Shown one piece after another: positions 1 to 9,688 of a DNA stretch of 64,000 bases. The position numbers and the translations under genes were made by a program. Under the pieces are notes generated by a model that saw only the letters and a program-made list of their open reading frames with translations, did no database searches and had not been told where the DNA came from. Origin of the DNA: Labilithrix sp. Lineage in GTDB: Bacteria > Myxococcota_A > Polyangia > Polyangiales > Polyangiaceae. Within the stretch, counting starts at the first letter, position 1. Each line of letters opens with the position of its first letter. Where the stretch lies: contig JAHBWE010000007.1 of the NCBI GenBank assembly GCA_019637155.1, positions 124,001 to 188,000 on the forward strand, in the 5' to 3' direction.

Positions 1-752
1 CGCTCGAACGGGACCTTCCCCGCGAGCATCTCGTACATGATGATGCCGAGCGAATAGATGTCCGTGCGCTCGTCGACGTGACCGCCCTGGATCTGCTCCG
101 GCGCCATGTACTTCGGCGAGCCCATGAAGAGGCCGGTCTGCGTGAGCTGCTCCTCCGGGCGCTCGCCGAGGTGCTTCACGAGACCGAAGTCGAGGACCTT
201 CACGAAGTCCTCGTCGTCCTCCGTCGGCGGCGGGATCGTGCCGTTCACGTCGGGCGCGCGCGTCGACGGACGGGTGAGGAAGATGTTCGCGGGCTTGAGG
301 TCGCGATGGATGACGCCGAGGTGGTGCGCCTCGCGGAGGGCGCGGCACACTTGCGAGGCGATGCGGCCGGCGCGGATCTCGTGGAACACGCCCGCCTCGC
401 GGAGCGCCTGGTGGAGCGTCTTGCCCTCCAGGTACTCCATGACCATGAAGAGGATGTCGTCCTCGGTCTTGCCGTAGTCGAAGATCGTGACCGAGTTCGG
501 GTGCGTGATCTTCGAGGTGACGCTCGCCTCGCGGAAGAAGCGGCGATGGAACTCGGGATCGGCGTCGCCGCTGTAGTTCGGGTTGAGGACCTTGATCGCG
601 CACAAGCGCCCGAGCGGCGCCTGCTCCGCGCGATAGACCTTCCCCATCCCTCCGCGCGCGATGAGGTGCGTGATCTTGTAGCGGTCCGAGATCACGCGGC
701 CGATCAGAGGGTCAGGCGCCCCCGATTTCGTCGCCGGCTTGTGCTCGGACAT
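1..752 (-). CDS. Ser/Thr protein kinase, C-terminus beyond window
   Basis: The first 250 residues of a Hanks-type serine/threonine kinase are visible; the gene runs off the left edge. Seen: glycine-rich loop ARGGMGKVYRA at residues 32-42, the ATP-binding Lys54 in AIK, catalytic HRDLKPAN starting at His149, DFG at 188-190 and MAPE ending the activation segment near 219. An acidic insert of about 20 residues sits between HRDLKPAN and DFG. The ATG at 752 is chosen because the kinase domain begins about 25 residues later. It is divergent from the MYXO-CTERM gene. In Myxococcota such kinases usually carry a TM segment and a sensory region after the kinase domain; that part is not visible here. Confidence 0.93.
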   Translation of the reverse strand, partial: MSEHKPATKSGAPDPLIGRVISDRYKITHLIARGGMGKVYRAEQAPLGRLCAIKVLNPNYSGDADPEFHRRFFREASVTSKITHPNSVTIFDYGKTEDDILFMVMEYLEGKTLHQALREAGVFHEIRAGRIASQVCRALREAHHLGVIHRDLKPANIFLTRPSTRAPDVNGTIPPPTEDDEDFVKVLDFGLVKHLGERPEEQLTQTGLFMGSPKYMAPEQIQGGHVDERTDIYSLGIIMYEMLAGKVPFE

Positions 753-924
753 GGAAGAAATCCCTGAGAAAAATAGGCTACGGCTTCGTGTAAGTGTGCC
801 TGCCTGGGTGAGGGGTGTCAACGAAGCGACCCCGAGGAAACGGGGGCGGAAACAGGACCGAGACGACGCGCGTGCAAGCCTTCTTTTCCAAGGGATCGCG
901 CCTCTGTTACGGTTCCACGCCGAG

Positions 925-1740
925 ATGCGCTCCTCCCCCGTCAGGCTCCTCCTCGTCGCCGTGCTCGCGACGCTCGTCTCCCTCGTCACCACCGCCGACG
1001 CGGCGGTCGGCTCCTGGCAGCTGAAGAGCCGCGAGGCGCAGGAGGTCTCCGGCGCGTGGCACATCTACGCGAAGATCGAGCTCCCGAAGGCGCCGCTCAC
1101 CGCCCACCAGACGATGCGCTTCGTCTTCACGAAGACGATGGTCTACGAGCGCTCGCTCATCGACGGTCACGCCGAGCCCGTCATCAACCGCCAGTCGCTC
1201 ACCGGCCAGTCGCCGAGCACCGAGAGCCTCGACGTGAACTTCAGCGACGCGACCGGCAAGATCTTCAAGGGCACGAACTTCGACTTCGGCCTCACCCGCG
1301 TCCGCGGCTACGAGGCCGGCGAGTATTCGGTGGAGCTCCGCACGTCGGACAACACGATCATCGGCGGCAAGCAGACGCTGATCCTCAAGGGCGACAACCC
1401 CGTCGTCGACCGCCGCTCGATGGCGTTCAACGCGAAGGACCCGAAGGTCAAGAAGATCGAGGGCTACGACGCCGGGTCGAACCAGGCGATGAACGACTCG
1501 AACGAGCTCCCCGCGAACAACAACGCCGGCGCGCCGGGCGAGGTCACGCCCACCGGCACCGCGACCGGCTTCGTCCCGAAGGAGGGCCTCCAGGAGACGG
1601 AGGAGGAGAAGATCAAGACGAAGCCGGGCGGCTGCGGCTGCGAGACGGTGGGGGCGCGGAGCCCCGCGAGCGCGCTCGTCCTCTTCCTCCCGATCGCCGC
1701 CGCCGGCGTCGTCTCGTATCGCCGCCGTCGCCGCGCGTGA
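925..1740 (+). CDS. Secreted protein with MYXO-CTERM-like sorting tail
   Basis: A 271-residue exported protein. An N-terminal signal peptide (MRSSPVRLLLVAVLATLVSL, then cleavage near TADA) precedes a mostly beta region of unknown function and a Thr/Gly/Glu-rich linker. The C-terminus has the tripartite signal GGCGCET, a hydrophobic helix (about residues 246-262) and a YRRRRRA tail, as in MYXO-CTERM surface-anchoring signals. The start at 925 places the signal peptide at the terminus; an in-frame upstream ATG at 739 would add an unlikely charged leader. The 3' end overlaps holA by 4 nt. No enzymatic motif was recognised. An anchored cell-surface protein is an inference from the tail. Confidence 0.85.
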   Translation: MRSSPVRLLLVAVLATLVSLVTTADAAVGSWQLKSREAQEVSGAWHIYAKIELPKAPLTAHQTMRFVFTKTMVYERSLIDGHAEPVINRQSLTGQSPSTESLDVNFSDATGKIFKGTNFDFGLTRVRGYEAGEYSVELRTSDNTIIGGKQTLILKGDNPVVDRRSMAFNAKDPKVKKIEGYDAGSNQAMNDSNELPANNNAGAPGEVTPTGTATGFVPKEGLQETEEEKIKTKPGGCGCETVGARSPASALVLFLPIAAAGVVSYRRRRRA

Positions 1741-2801
1741 CCCCGCACGACGCCATCCAACGCGCCGAGCGCGGCGACCTCCTCCCGGTGTGGCTCCTCA
1801 CCGGCGAGGAGCGGTTGCTCCGCGATCAGGCCCTCGCCGCGATCGCGAAGGCCGCGCTCGCGGGCGGCCTCGCGGAGCTGAACCTCGACAAGTACACCGC
1901 CGGCGAGACGAGCATCGACAAGGTGCTCGCCGCGACGAAGACGGTGCCGATGATGGCGAAGCGCCGCGTCGTCATCGTGCGCGGGCTCGAGCGCTGGGAC
2001 AACGCGAACGCGAGCGCCGGCGACGACGAAGGAAAGGCCGACATCAAGGCGCTGCCGCCGCTCGATCGCCTCGCCGAATACGCGAAGGCGCCGATCGACA
2101 CGACCTGCCTCGTCCTCGTCGCGGAGAAGCTCGACGGCCGCCGCAAGCTCGTCACGCTCGCGAAGAAGAGCGGCTTCCAGGTCGACTGCGCCACCGTCGA
2201 GAGCCGTCAGCTCCCGGGCTGGATCGCGGCGCGCGCCGATCAGAAGGGCCACGCGATCGATCGCGACGTGTGCGAGCTCATCGCGCAGATCGCGGGCCCC
2301 GATCTCTCGTACCTCGACGACGTGCTCGAGCGCCTCTCGCTCTACGTCGGGCGGAACGAGAGCGGCGGCAACCCGATCACCGAGGACGCGGTCGCGACCT
2401 GCGTGACGCGCGTGCGCCTCGCCGACACGTGGAAGCTCGTCGACGCGGCGAGCACGAAGGACCTCGGCAAGGTCCTCGCGCTCTTCGCCGACGTCTACGA
2501 CCCGCGCGATCGCGGCCTCCCGCTCGTCGGCGCGATCGCGTGGTCGCTGCGGCAGCTCCTCAAGCTCGACTCCGCGCTCCGCGAAGGCGCGAGCATCGAC
2601 GAAGCCGCGCGCCGCGCCGGGATCTACCCCGCGTTCCGCGCGCGCGACCACGCGAAGAAGCTGAAGGCGTTCCGCCCGCGTGAGCTCGAACGCTGGATCG
2701 TCGTCGTGCAGGAGACGGACGTCGCGCTCAAGAGCTCGCGCCGCTCCGCGGACGCCATCCTCGAGGAGATGTTCACGCGGCTCTGCCGGCGCTCGGCATG
2801 A
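1737..2801 (+). CDS. holA: DNA polymerase III subunit delta
   Basis: A 354-residue clamp-loader subunit. HolA opens the beta sliding clamp within the tau/gamma-delta-delta' complex in the cytoplasm. The N-terminus VWLLTGEERLLRDQAL matches the family's opening strand, which retains a nucleotide-binding-like fold without a working Walker A. The segment CLVLVAEKLDGRRKLV and the C-terminal helical bundle near LRQLLKLDSAL also fit. Length is normal for the family (about 340). The GTG start at 1737 overlaps the preceding stop as GTGA, and the stop overlaps the next ATG, so translation is probably coupled in this run. Confidence 0.9.
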   Translation: MTPHDAIQRAERGDLLPVWLLTGEERLLRDQALAAIAKAALAGGLAELNLDKYTAGETSIDKVLAATKTVPMMAKRRVVIVRGLERWDNANASAGDDEGKADIKALPPLDRLAEYAKAPIDTTCLVLVAEKLDGRRKLVTLAKKSGFQVDCATVESRQLPGWIAARADQKGHAIDRDVCELIAQIAGPDLSYLDDVLERLSLYVGRNESGGNPITEDAVATCVTRVRLADTWKLVDAASTKDLGKVLALFADVYDPRDRGLPLVGAIAWSLRQLLKLDSALREGASIDEAARRAGIYPAFRARDHAKKLKAFRPRELERWIVVVQETDVALKSSRRSADAILEEMFTRLCRRSA

Positions 2802-3736
2802 AGCTCGGCGCGGGGGCGGCGCTCGGCGGCGTCACGCTGCTCGTCGTCGCGTGCAACGCGATCATCGCACGCGACGTCGTGCAGTGCCGCACGGACAAGG
2901 ACTGCCAGACGCGCGCCGATCCCAACTTCGAGGGCTCCGCCTGCGTCGACGACGTGTGCATGGATCCGCTCTGGTGCGCGTCCGGCCAGGTGACGATCCC
3001 GCAGCAGGACGGATCGCGCTACGTCCGGACGCGCGTCCGCTTCTTCGACATCGCCGCGCTCGAGCCGGTCGAAGGCGCCGAGGTCCTCGTCTGTCCGGAC
3101 ACCGACGTCGACTGCTCGACGTCGGAGCCGATCGACGGGCCGCTCACGACCGACGCGCAAGGCTACGTCACGGCCGACGTCCCCTACGCGTTCAGGGGCA
3201 CGTTCTACGTCGACAAGATGCCCGCGTCGTGGGACCCCGCCGTCCACAAGGGCGAGTTCATCAAGACGATCCTCCACAGCCGTCGCTTCAACACCGAAGA
3301 CGAGCCGGCGGACCTCTCGATCGAGGCGTACCAGGCGGCGCGCCTCGCGACGCGGGGCGACCTGTCGACGTTGCTCGGTGACGTCAACCTGCCGTTCGTG
3401 GACGACAAGGCGATCGTGTTCGGAGCGGTCTACGACTGCAACGACCGGCCGCTCCCGGGCGCGAAGGTCGAGGGCGAGCCGGTCGACGCGACCCCGACCG
3501 CGACCGACGCGGGGCCGGACCGGCCGATCACGCCGTTCTACGACGTCAACGGCACGCCGACGCTGGGCGAGAAGGCGACCGGCAGCTCCGGGATCTTCGG
3601 CTTCTTCTTCGCGCCGCGCGGTCAGTTCGCGGTGAAGGTGCGGTACGGCCAGTTCGAATGGGCGGACGCCCGCGTCGTGCTCGTCGCGGGCAAGCTGACG
3701 ACGCTGGGGGTACGGTACTCGCCGGGGGCGCTATGA
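2798..3736 (+). CDS. Lipoprotein with CNAI motif, carboxypeptidase-regulatory-like
   Basis: A 312-residue predicted lipoprotein. The signal sequence ends in LLVVAC, with the lipidated Cys at residue 19, followed by the mature start CNAI. That motif recurs in the two RCC1 lipoproteins of this window. A Cys-rich segment (residues 27-60: QCRTDKDCQTR, SACVDDVCMDPLWC) precedes two beta regions resembling carboxypeptidase regulatory-like folds (EPVEGAEVLVCPD and DRPLPGAKVEGEP). The function is unknown; binding or structural roles at the outer membrane are plausible. It overlaps holA and the following kinase by 4 nt each. Confidence 0.8.
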   Translation: MKLGAGAALGGVTLLVVACNAIIARDVVQCRTDKDCQTRADPNFEGSACVDDVCMDPLWCASGQVTIPQQDGSRYVRTRVRFFDIAALEPVEGAEVLVCPDTDVDCSTSEPIDGPLTTDAQGYVTADVPYAFRGTFYVDKMPASWDPAVHKGEFIKTILHSRRFNTEDEPADLSIEAYQAARLATRGDLSTLLGDVNLPFVDDKAIVFGAVYDCNDRPLPGAKVEGEPVDATPTATDAGPDRPITPFYDVNGTPTLGEKATGSSGIFGFFFAPRGQFAVKVRYGQFEWADARVVLVAGKLTTLGVRYSPGAL

Positions 3737-5403
3737 TCGCGCCGATGACGCGCGCGCCGCGCGAGATCGGTGGGTACCAGCTCGTGCGCCCCCTCGGTGA
3801 GGGCGGGATGGCGCGCGTGTACCTCGCGCTCTCGAAGCGCGCGGCGGGCTTCTCGAAGCTCATCGTCCTCAAGGTGCTGCGGCAGAGCGGAGAGGAGGAC
3901 CCCGAGCTGCGGCGGATGTTCCTCGACGAGGCGCGCGTCGCGGCGCTCTTGTCGCATCCGAACGTCGTCCAGACGTACGAGGCCGGCGAAGACGCGGGCG
4001 AGCTGTACCTCGCGATGGAGTACCTCGAAGGCAAGGCGCTCAGCCAGATCCTCGCCGGCGACGGCTTCGAGCAGATCGATCGCGACGTCCACCTCCACGT
4101 CATCGCGGAGGGCCTCCTCGGCCTGCACTACGCCCACGACCTCGCCGACGTCGACGGGCGGCCGCTCCACGTCGTGCATCGAGACGTGTCTCCGCAGAAC
4201 CTCTTCGTGACGTACGAAGGACAGGCCAAGCTCGTCGACTTCGGCATCGCGAAGATCTCCGGCTCGCAGAAGACCGAGTCGGGCGTGATCAAGGGCAAGG
4301 TCGGCTACATCGCGCCGGAGCTCCTCGCCGGGCGCGTCGTCGATCGCCGCGCGGACGTGTTCGCCGCCGGCGTCATGATCTGGGAGGCGCTCGCGTGCCG
4401 GAAGCTCGTGTCGCGGACGGAGGACGACATGAGCGCGCTCGCGCGCCGGCTCGACGGCCGCGATCCCTCGATCCGCAAGCACGCGCTGCCGGGGACGCCG
4501 CCGGCGCTGCTCGAGATCTGCGAGAAGGCGATGGCGCGCGAGCCCGAGGATCGCTACGCGACCGCGCTCGAGCTGCACGACGCGCTCGCGGGCTTCCTCT
4601 CCTCCGTGCGCCTCGAGCCGCGCGCCGTCGCGCGCATGATGCAGTCGCGGTTCGCGAAGCACCGCGCGGCGTCGAAGAAGGCGACCGAGGACGCGATCGC
4701 CACCGCCGGCCGCGACGGCGCGGAGGAGGGCGCGGCCCACACGGCGACGATGACCCTCGCCGCGAACCCGTCGGGGCCGCACCTCGCGCTGCCCGCGTCG
4801 ACGCAGCTCCTCGCGCCGCCGCCGGTATCGAGCCGCCCCGCGCCGAGCGGGCCGCTCCCCCTCCATCCCGCGGCGCCATCGAGCCGGCCGGCGCCGTCGG
4901 TGTCGACCGCGGACGTGCAGGTCTCCGACCTGCGTCCTTCGCGCGCGCCGCAGCCGGCGAGCGGGCTCTCGATGATGAGCCTCGCCGTCGTCGGCGTGCT
5001 CATCGGCGTCGTCGCGGCGGGCAGCCTCATCGTCTGGCGCACCGCGGCCGAGAAGCCGCCGCCCGCCGTCGTCGAGGAGGTACGGCTCACGGTCGACGTG
5101 CAGCCCGCGAGCGCGGTCGTCACGCTCGACGGCAACGTGCAAAGTACACATTTTTCGCAGATGGTGCCGAAGGGCACGGTGCTCCAGCTCGAGGCGAAGG
5201 CGGACGGCTACGTGACGACGGCGCGCGAGCTCCGCGCCGACGCGGACACGAACCTCACGCTCGCGCTGGCGCGACAGGAGCCCGCGGCCGCGCCTTCCGC
5301 CGCCCAGCAGGAGCCCGCGGCCGCGCCGCGACCAGCGCCGAAGCCGCGCGGCAAGCCGAAGCCGGCGGGGCGCCCGATCGACGACGGCGATCCGTATCGA
5401 TGA
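3733..5403 (+). CDS. Transmembrane Ser/Thr protein kinase with C-terminal PEGA-like domain
   Basis: A 556-residue kinase. The kinase domain (about residues 15-290) shows LGEGGMARVYLA, ATP-binding Lys47, HRDVSPQN at 149-156 and DFG at 169-171. The HRDxKPxN Lys is replaced by Ser, a variant common in Myxococcota kinases. A Pro/Ser-rich linker leads to one TM helix (about 414-436, MMSLAVVGVLIGVVAAGSLI). A periplasmic PEGA-like beta domain (about 450-515) and an Ala/Pro/Lys-rich tail follow. ATG 3733 overlaps the previous stop and puts the kinase at the very start. Its 3' end overlaps a secreted TPR/PEGA gene, a likely functional partner. Confidence 0.92.
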   Translation: MIAPMTRAPREIGGYQLVRPLGEGGMARVYLALSKRAAGFSKLIVLKVLRQSGEEDPELRRMFLDEARVAALLSHPNVVQTYEAGEDAGELYLAMEYLEGKALSQILAGDGFEQIDRDVHLHVIAEGLLGLHYAHDLADVDGRPLHVVHRDVSPQNLFVTYEGQAKLVDFGIAKISGSQKTESGVIKGKVGYIAPELLAGRVVDRRADVFAAGVMIWEALACRKLVSRTEDDMSALARRLDGRDPSIRKHALPGTPPALLEICEKAMAREPEDRYATALELHDALAGFLSSVRLEPRAVARMMQSRFAKHRAASKKATEDAIATAGRDGAEEGAAHTATMTLAANPSGPHLALPASTQLLAPPPVSSRPAPSGPLPLHPAAPSSRPAPSVSTADVQVSDLRPSRAPQPASGLSMMSLAVVGVLIGVVAAGSLIVWRTAAEKPPPAVVEEVRLTVDVQPASAVVTLDGNVQSTHFSQMVPKGTVLQLEAKADGYVTTARELRADADTNLTLALARQEPAAAPSAAQQEPAAAPRPAPKPRGKPKPAGRPIDDGDPYR

Positions 5404-6269
5404 AGCGCGCGTCCGCCCTCCTCGTCGCCGCCGCGCTCTTCGCCGGCGCGGCGCACGCAGAGGCCGCGCCGACGAGCGCGCAGAAGGCGGGGCGCGCGCA
5501 CTTCAAGAAGGGCGTCGAGCTCTATCGCAAGGGCGCGTACGCCCCCGCGCTCGCGGAGTTCAAGGAGGCGTACGCGCGCGCGCCGAGCCCGGTCATCCTC
5601 TTCAACATCGGTCAGGCGTGCGCCGAGCTGAAGGACTACGTCTGCGCGTACACGACCTTCGAGAAGTACGCCGCGACGCCGGGCGTGCCGCGCGCGAAGA
5701 AGGCGACCGCGCGCGAGGAGGTCAAGCGCCTCACCGCGCACGTCGCGTACCTGAACATCACGACGAGCGTCGACGGCGCGGCGGTGACGGTCGACGACGC
5801 GCCGGTCGGCACGAGCCCGCTCCCCGGTCCCGTCCTCGTCGCCGCCGGTCGCCGCACGGTCGCGGCGAGCAAGGACGCGCTCTTCCCCGCGCGCCAGGCG
5901 CTCGACGTCCCCGGCGATCTCCCCACCGTCGACGTGAAGCTCGATCTCGTCGAGCCTCCCGCCCCGCCGCCGGCGAAGGTGCTCTTCGTCACGAAGCCGG
6001 CGCCGCCGCAGGAAGAGAAGAGCCGCCTCCCGCTCTGGCTCGGGCTCGGCACGACCGGCGCGTTCGCCGCGACGACGACGGTGCTCGGCATCCTCACGCT
6101 GAGCGCGAAGAGCGAGCTCCTCGCGCGCTCGGAGCGCTTCGGCATCACGCAGGGCGATCTCGCCGCCGCCCAGTCGTACCAGAACGGCCTCGCGCTCGGC
6201 ACCGACATCGCGCTCGGCGCCACGCTCCTCGCGGCGGGCATCACCACCGTCATCCTGCTCCTGCGCTGA
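5400..6269 (+). CDS. Exported TPR/PEGA protein with C-terminal membrane segments
   Basis: A 289-residue protein. The signal peptide ends near AGAAHAEA. TPR-like helices follow (residues 22-110: AHFKKGVELYRKGAYAPALAEF, VILFNIGQACAELKDY), then a PEGA-type beta domain (about 115-180, ITTSVDGAAVTVDDAPVGT). A Pro-rich stretch precedes two hydrophobic segments near 215-237 and 265-289. This layout is common in Myxococcota next to Ser/Thr kinases. The ATG overlaps the kinase stop by 4 nt, so the two are probably made together. An envelope-located partner of the kinase is an inference. Confidence 0.82.
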   Translation: MKRASALLVAAALFAGAAHAEAAPTSAQKAGRAHFKKGVELYRKGAYAPALAEFKEAYARAPSPVILFNIGQACAELKDYVCAYTTFEKYAATPGVPRAKKATAREEVKRLTAHVAYLNITTSVDGAAVTVDDAPVGTSPLPGPVLVAAGRRTVAASKDALFPARQALDVPGDLPTVDVKLDLVEPPAPPPAKVLFVTKPAPPQEEKSRLPLWLGLGTTGAFAATTTVLGILTLSAKSELLARSERFGITQGDLAAAQSYQNGLALGTDIALGATLLAAGITTVILLLR

Positions 6270-6271
6270 GC

Positions 6272-6277
6272 TATGCT
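6272..6277 (+). promoter_or_regulatory. -10-like TATGCT, leaderless start
   Basis: TATGCT ends 8 nt before the ATG of the FHA/sigma-54 activator. Transcription would start at or within 2 nt of the start codon, and no Shine-Dalgarno fits in between. The site lies just after the preceding stop. Confidence 0.45.
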
Positions 6278-6285
6278 CGCAGGCG

Positions 6286-7602
<1,317 letters not shown>

Positions 7603-7610
7603 CGCGAGCG

Positions 7611-7650
7611 CCGTCAGCGTGCGCACGCGCGGCCGTAACGATGCTGACGG
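7611..7650. terminator. Hairpin between convergent genes
   Basis: Perfect 8-bp arms CCGTCAGC and GCTGACGG flank a 24-nt GC-rich loop in the 51-bp gap between two convergent genes. There is no clear U-tract on either strand. It may act as a weak shared terminator. Confidence 0.4.
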
Positions 7651-7653
7651 AAA

Positions 7654-8004
7654 TTAATGCGCGACGCAGTTCACGGTGATGGGTTCCACCTCGCTCTGCG
7701 AGCACACCTGACCATCGGGACAGGTCACGATCGAGCACGGGCTCGCGGGGGCGCACAGCGGTCCGCGCGGCATGATGTCGACCGCGTCGTAGTTCGCGCA
7801 CGACGCCTCGACGTCGAAACACTCGTCACTTCCGGTGCATGCTTCACCGAGCAGGTCGGCGCGCACCTTCGGCCGCGGCGCCACCGCGGCATCGGTGCCT
7901 GCGTCCCTGCCCGCGTCGAGCACGGGTGTCCCGCCGGCGTCTCCGTCCGCCGCGACCGCGCCGCCACAAGCGACGAACCCGGCCACCCAAACCTTCCGGA
8001 TCAT
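7654..8004 (-). CDS. Small Cys-rich exported protein or lipoprotein
   Basis: A 116-residue protein. A short hydrophobic N-terminus (MIRKVWVAGFVACGG) could be a lipoprotein signal with Cys at residue 13, then an Ala/Asp/Gly-rich linker and a Cys-rich region with eight cysteines (CTGSDECFDVEASC, CAPASPCSIVTC, CSQSE, NC). The pattern resembles the many small disulfide-rich secreted proteins of Myxococcota. ATG 8004 is preferred over an upstream TTG at 8016. The function is unknown. It is convergent with the sigma-54 activator. Confidence 0.65.
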   Translation of the reverse strand: MIRKVWVAGFVACGGAVAADGDAGGTPVLDAGRDAGTDAAVAPRPKVRADLLGEACTGSDECFDVEASCANYDAVDIMPRGPLCAPASPCSIVTCPDGQVCSQSEVEPITVNCVAH

Positions 8005-8044
8005 CGCCGCGCCCAAAGCAAGCCGCGCGCCAAACCGCGCTTGC

Positions 8045-8050
8045 TAAGCT
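8045..8050 (+). promoter_or_regulatory. -10-like TAAGCT, leaderless start
   Basis: TAAGCT ends 7 nt before the ATG of the 81-residue gene, in the same arrangement seen before many genes in this window. Confidence 0.4.
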
Positions 8051-8057
8051 CTCCTCC

Positions 8058-8303
8058 ATGACGCGCCCGCGCGACACGAGCCCCGAGGCCTGGGCGATCG
8101 TCTGCGAAGGCATCCGCCGCATGACCCCGGCGCAGCGCGTCGACCGCGCGATCTCGCTCACGATCCTCGTGCACGGGGCCGCGCTCGCGCAGATCCGCAA
8201 AGACCACCCCGACGAGGACGACCGCACGCACCGGCTCCGCCTCGCCGCGCGCATCATCGATCCCGAGACGATGCGCGCCGCCTTCGGCTGGCCCCATGAC
8301 TGA
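8058..8303 (+). CDS. Small helical protein, partner type of nucleotidyltransferases
   Basis: An 81-residue protein, largely helical, with the pattern TPAQRVDRAISLTILVHGAA, then a charged turn KDHPDEDDRTHRLRLAARI and a C-terminal FGW. From family memory, small proteins of this shape often sit directly upstream of a nucleotidyltransferase of the AbiEii/MNT kind. Here the overlapping downstream frame is only 47 residues, so the partner looks deleted. A -10-like box lies 7 nt before the ATG. The biochemical role is unknown; a toxin-antitoxin or regulatory pair is only a suggestion. Confidence 0.6.
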   Translation: MTRPRDTSPEAWAIVCEGIRRMTPAQRVDRAISLTILVHGAALAQIRKDHPDEDDRTHRLRLAARIIDPETMRAAFGWPHD

Positions 8304-8439
8304 CCCCGACGAGCTACGCCAAGCCGACGTCTCGGTCCTGCGCTCCGTCGGCTCCGAGCTCGACGACGTGTACCTCGACTCCGTCGCCGCGGGCGCCGGG
8401 TTGACCGAGCTGCTCGCGCGAGCGCGCGCCGACGTGTGA
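8296..8439 (+). pseudogene. 47-residue remnant, possible deleted nucleotidyltransferase
   Basis: A 47-residue reading frame overlaps the preceding gene by 8 nt (ATGACTGA), the same overlap style as the intact nucleotidyltransferase pair at 63.2-63.8 kb. Its end, LDDVYLDSVAAGAGLTELLA, resembles the helical C-terminus of nucleotidyltransferases found after such small partners. The catalytic core (GG...DxD) is missing. I read it as the start and tail of a partner gene joined by an internal deletion. It could also be a genuine small protein. It is convergent, at 10 nt, with the next gene. Confidence 0.4.
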
Positions 8440-8449
8440 CGCGCTCGGG

Positions 8450-8839
8450 TCAGCGCTTGCCGAGCTTCTTCTTGAGGGCGGCGAGCTCGTCGTCGACCTC
8501 GCGTTCGGTGCGGGCGGTCTTCGCGGCGCGCGCCTTCTCCTCTTCGGCGCGCTTCGCGGCGGCCTCCTTCACGCGGCGGTCGGCGGCGCGGAGCTTCTCG
8601 CCCATCTCCTCCTCGCGCTTCTTCTTCGCCGCTGGGGACTCGTCGTCCTCCTTCGCCGGGAGCTCGTCGCGCTCGCCGAAGATCGCCTCCTCGAGCTTCC
8701 GGCCCGCGCCCTTCGCCGCCGCGAGCGCGGACTCCGCCGTCTTCTTCGCCGCCGCCTTCGCGAGGTCCGCGCTGTGCTGCTTCGCGCGGTCCGCCATCGC
8801 GTCGGCGACGCGATCCTTCAGCTTGTCGAAGATGCCCAC
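8450..8839 (-). CDS. Lys/Ala/Glu-rich coiled-coil protein
   Basis: A 129-residue, highly charged protein with almost continuous helix propensity: heptad-like Ala/Lys/Glu stretches (residues 20-45, 60-125) and a KKKLGKR end. The GTG at 8839 is chosen because MGIFDKLKDRV is a natural beginning and a TATGAT -10-like box lies 6 nt upstream; an earlier in-frame GTG at 8866 would overlap that box. There is no signal peptide, so it should be cytoplasmic. The function is unknown. Confidence 0.65.
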   Translation of the reverse strand: MGIFDKLKDRVADAMADRAKQHSADLAKAAAKKTAESALAAAKGAGRKLEEAIFGERDELPAKEDDESPAAKKKREEEMGEKLRAADRRVKEAAAKRAEEEKARAAKTARTEREVDDELAALKKKLGKR

Positions 8840-8845
8840 CCTCCG

Positions 8846-8851
8846 ATCATA
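8846..8851 (-). promoter_or_regulatory. -10-like TATGAT, leaderless start
   Basis: On the minus strand TATGAT (5 of 6 matches to TATAAT) ends 6 nt before the GTG at 8839, placing the transcription start on the start codon. Confidence 0.45.
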
Positions 8852-8899
8852 GCCGACGGACGACACGCCGTCCGACCGCGATCGCGACCGCGAGCAGTG

Positions 8900-9688
8900 T
8901 CAGTGCATGTTCTTGTAGAGCGCAAACATCGCGCCGCCCGGATCGGAGACGATCGAGAAGCGGCCGATGTTCGGGATGTCGGTCGGCGGGACCATGATCG
9001 TTCCGCCGAGGTCCGTCGCCTTCTTCGCCGACGCGTCGACGTCGTTCGTCGCGATGTACGCGCACCAGTGCGAGGGGACGTCCCCCATGTCCTTCGTGAT
9101 GCCCATCATGCCGCCGACCGAGTCCTCGACCCCCGGCGCCTTGAAGAGCGTGTAGACGCCCATCGGCCCCATGTCCACCGGGTCGAGCTTCCACCCGAGC
9201 ACCTCGCTGTAGAACTTGCCCGCGCGATCGACGTTCGACGTGTAGACCTCGTTCCAGCACAGCGTGCCCGGGTCGTCCTTGATCGACGCGCCGATGTGCT
9301 TCTTCGCCTGCCACAGACAGAGCGTGGCGCCGGTCGGGTCCTGGACGACGGACATGCGGCCGACGTCGAGCACGTCGAACGGCTCCTTCACCACCTTGCC
9401 GCCCGCGGGCGCGACCTTCTTCGTCGTCGCGTCGACGTCGTTCACGGTGACGTACGAGTCCCAGTGCGGGGGCACCTCCTTCGCCATCTCCGCGCCCATT
9501 TGATAGAGCGCGCCGACGTGTTTCCCGCCGATGTTGCACATCGAGTAGATCAGGTCCGGCCCGGCCGGCATGTCCTCGAAGGACCAACCGAAGAGCTCAC
9601 CGTAGAACTTCTTCGCCTGCGCGGCGTCCTTCGTCGCCAGCTCGATCCACGAGAACGTGCCCTGCTTGTGCTCGGTGAAAGTCGTCAT
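8900..9688 (-). CDS. Two-domain VOC (glyoxalase/bleomycin-resistance-like) protein
   Basis: A 262-residue protein with two tandem vicinal-oxygen-chelate domains (about residues 8-128 and 140-262). Each starts with a WIEL or WNEVYTS strand, then a KKFYGELFGW or GKFYSEVLGW helix, and ends with a DPxGAxxxL strand (DPTGATLCLW, DPGGAMFALY). VOC proteins bind metals and act as lyases, dioxygenases or resistance proteins; the substrate cannot be read from the sequence. A good Shine-Dalgarno (GAGGAGGGG) lies upstream, unlike the leaderless genes around it. It is divergent from ribA with a 162-nt intergenic space. Confidence 0.88.
   Translation of the reverse strand: MTTFTEHKQGTFSWIELATKDAAQAKKFYGELFGWSFEDMPAGPDLIYSMCNIGGKHVGALYQMGAEMAKEVPPHWDSYVTVNDVDATTKKVAPAGGKVVKEPFDVLDVGRMSVVQDPTGATLCLWQAKKHIGASIKDDPGTLCWNEVYTSNVDRAGKFYSEVLGWKLDPVDMGPMGVYTLFKAPGVEDSVGGMMGITKDMGDVPSHWCAYIATNDVDASAKKATDLGGTIMVPPTDIPNIGRFSIVSDPGGAMFALYKNMH

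Noticed and set aside
8848..8850. ATG at 8850 (minus) as start of the coiled-coil gene
   Set aside because: It is out of frame with the coding sequence; the GTG at 8839 gives the proper frame and fits the -10 box.
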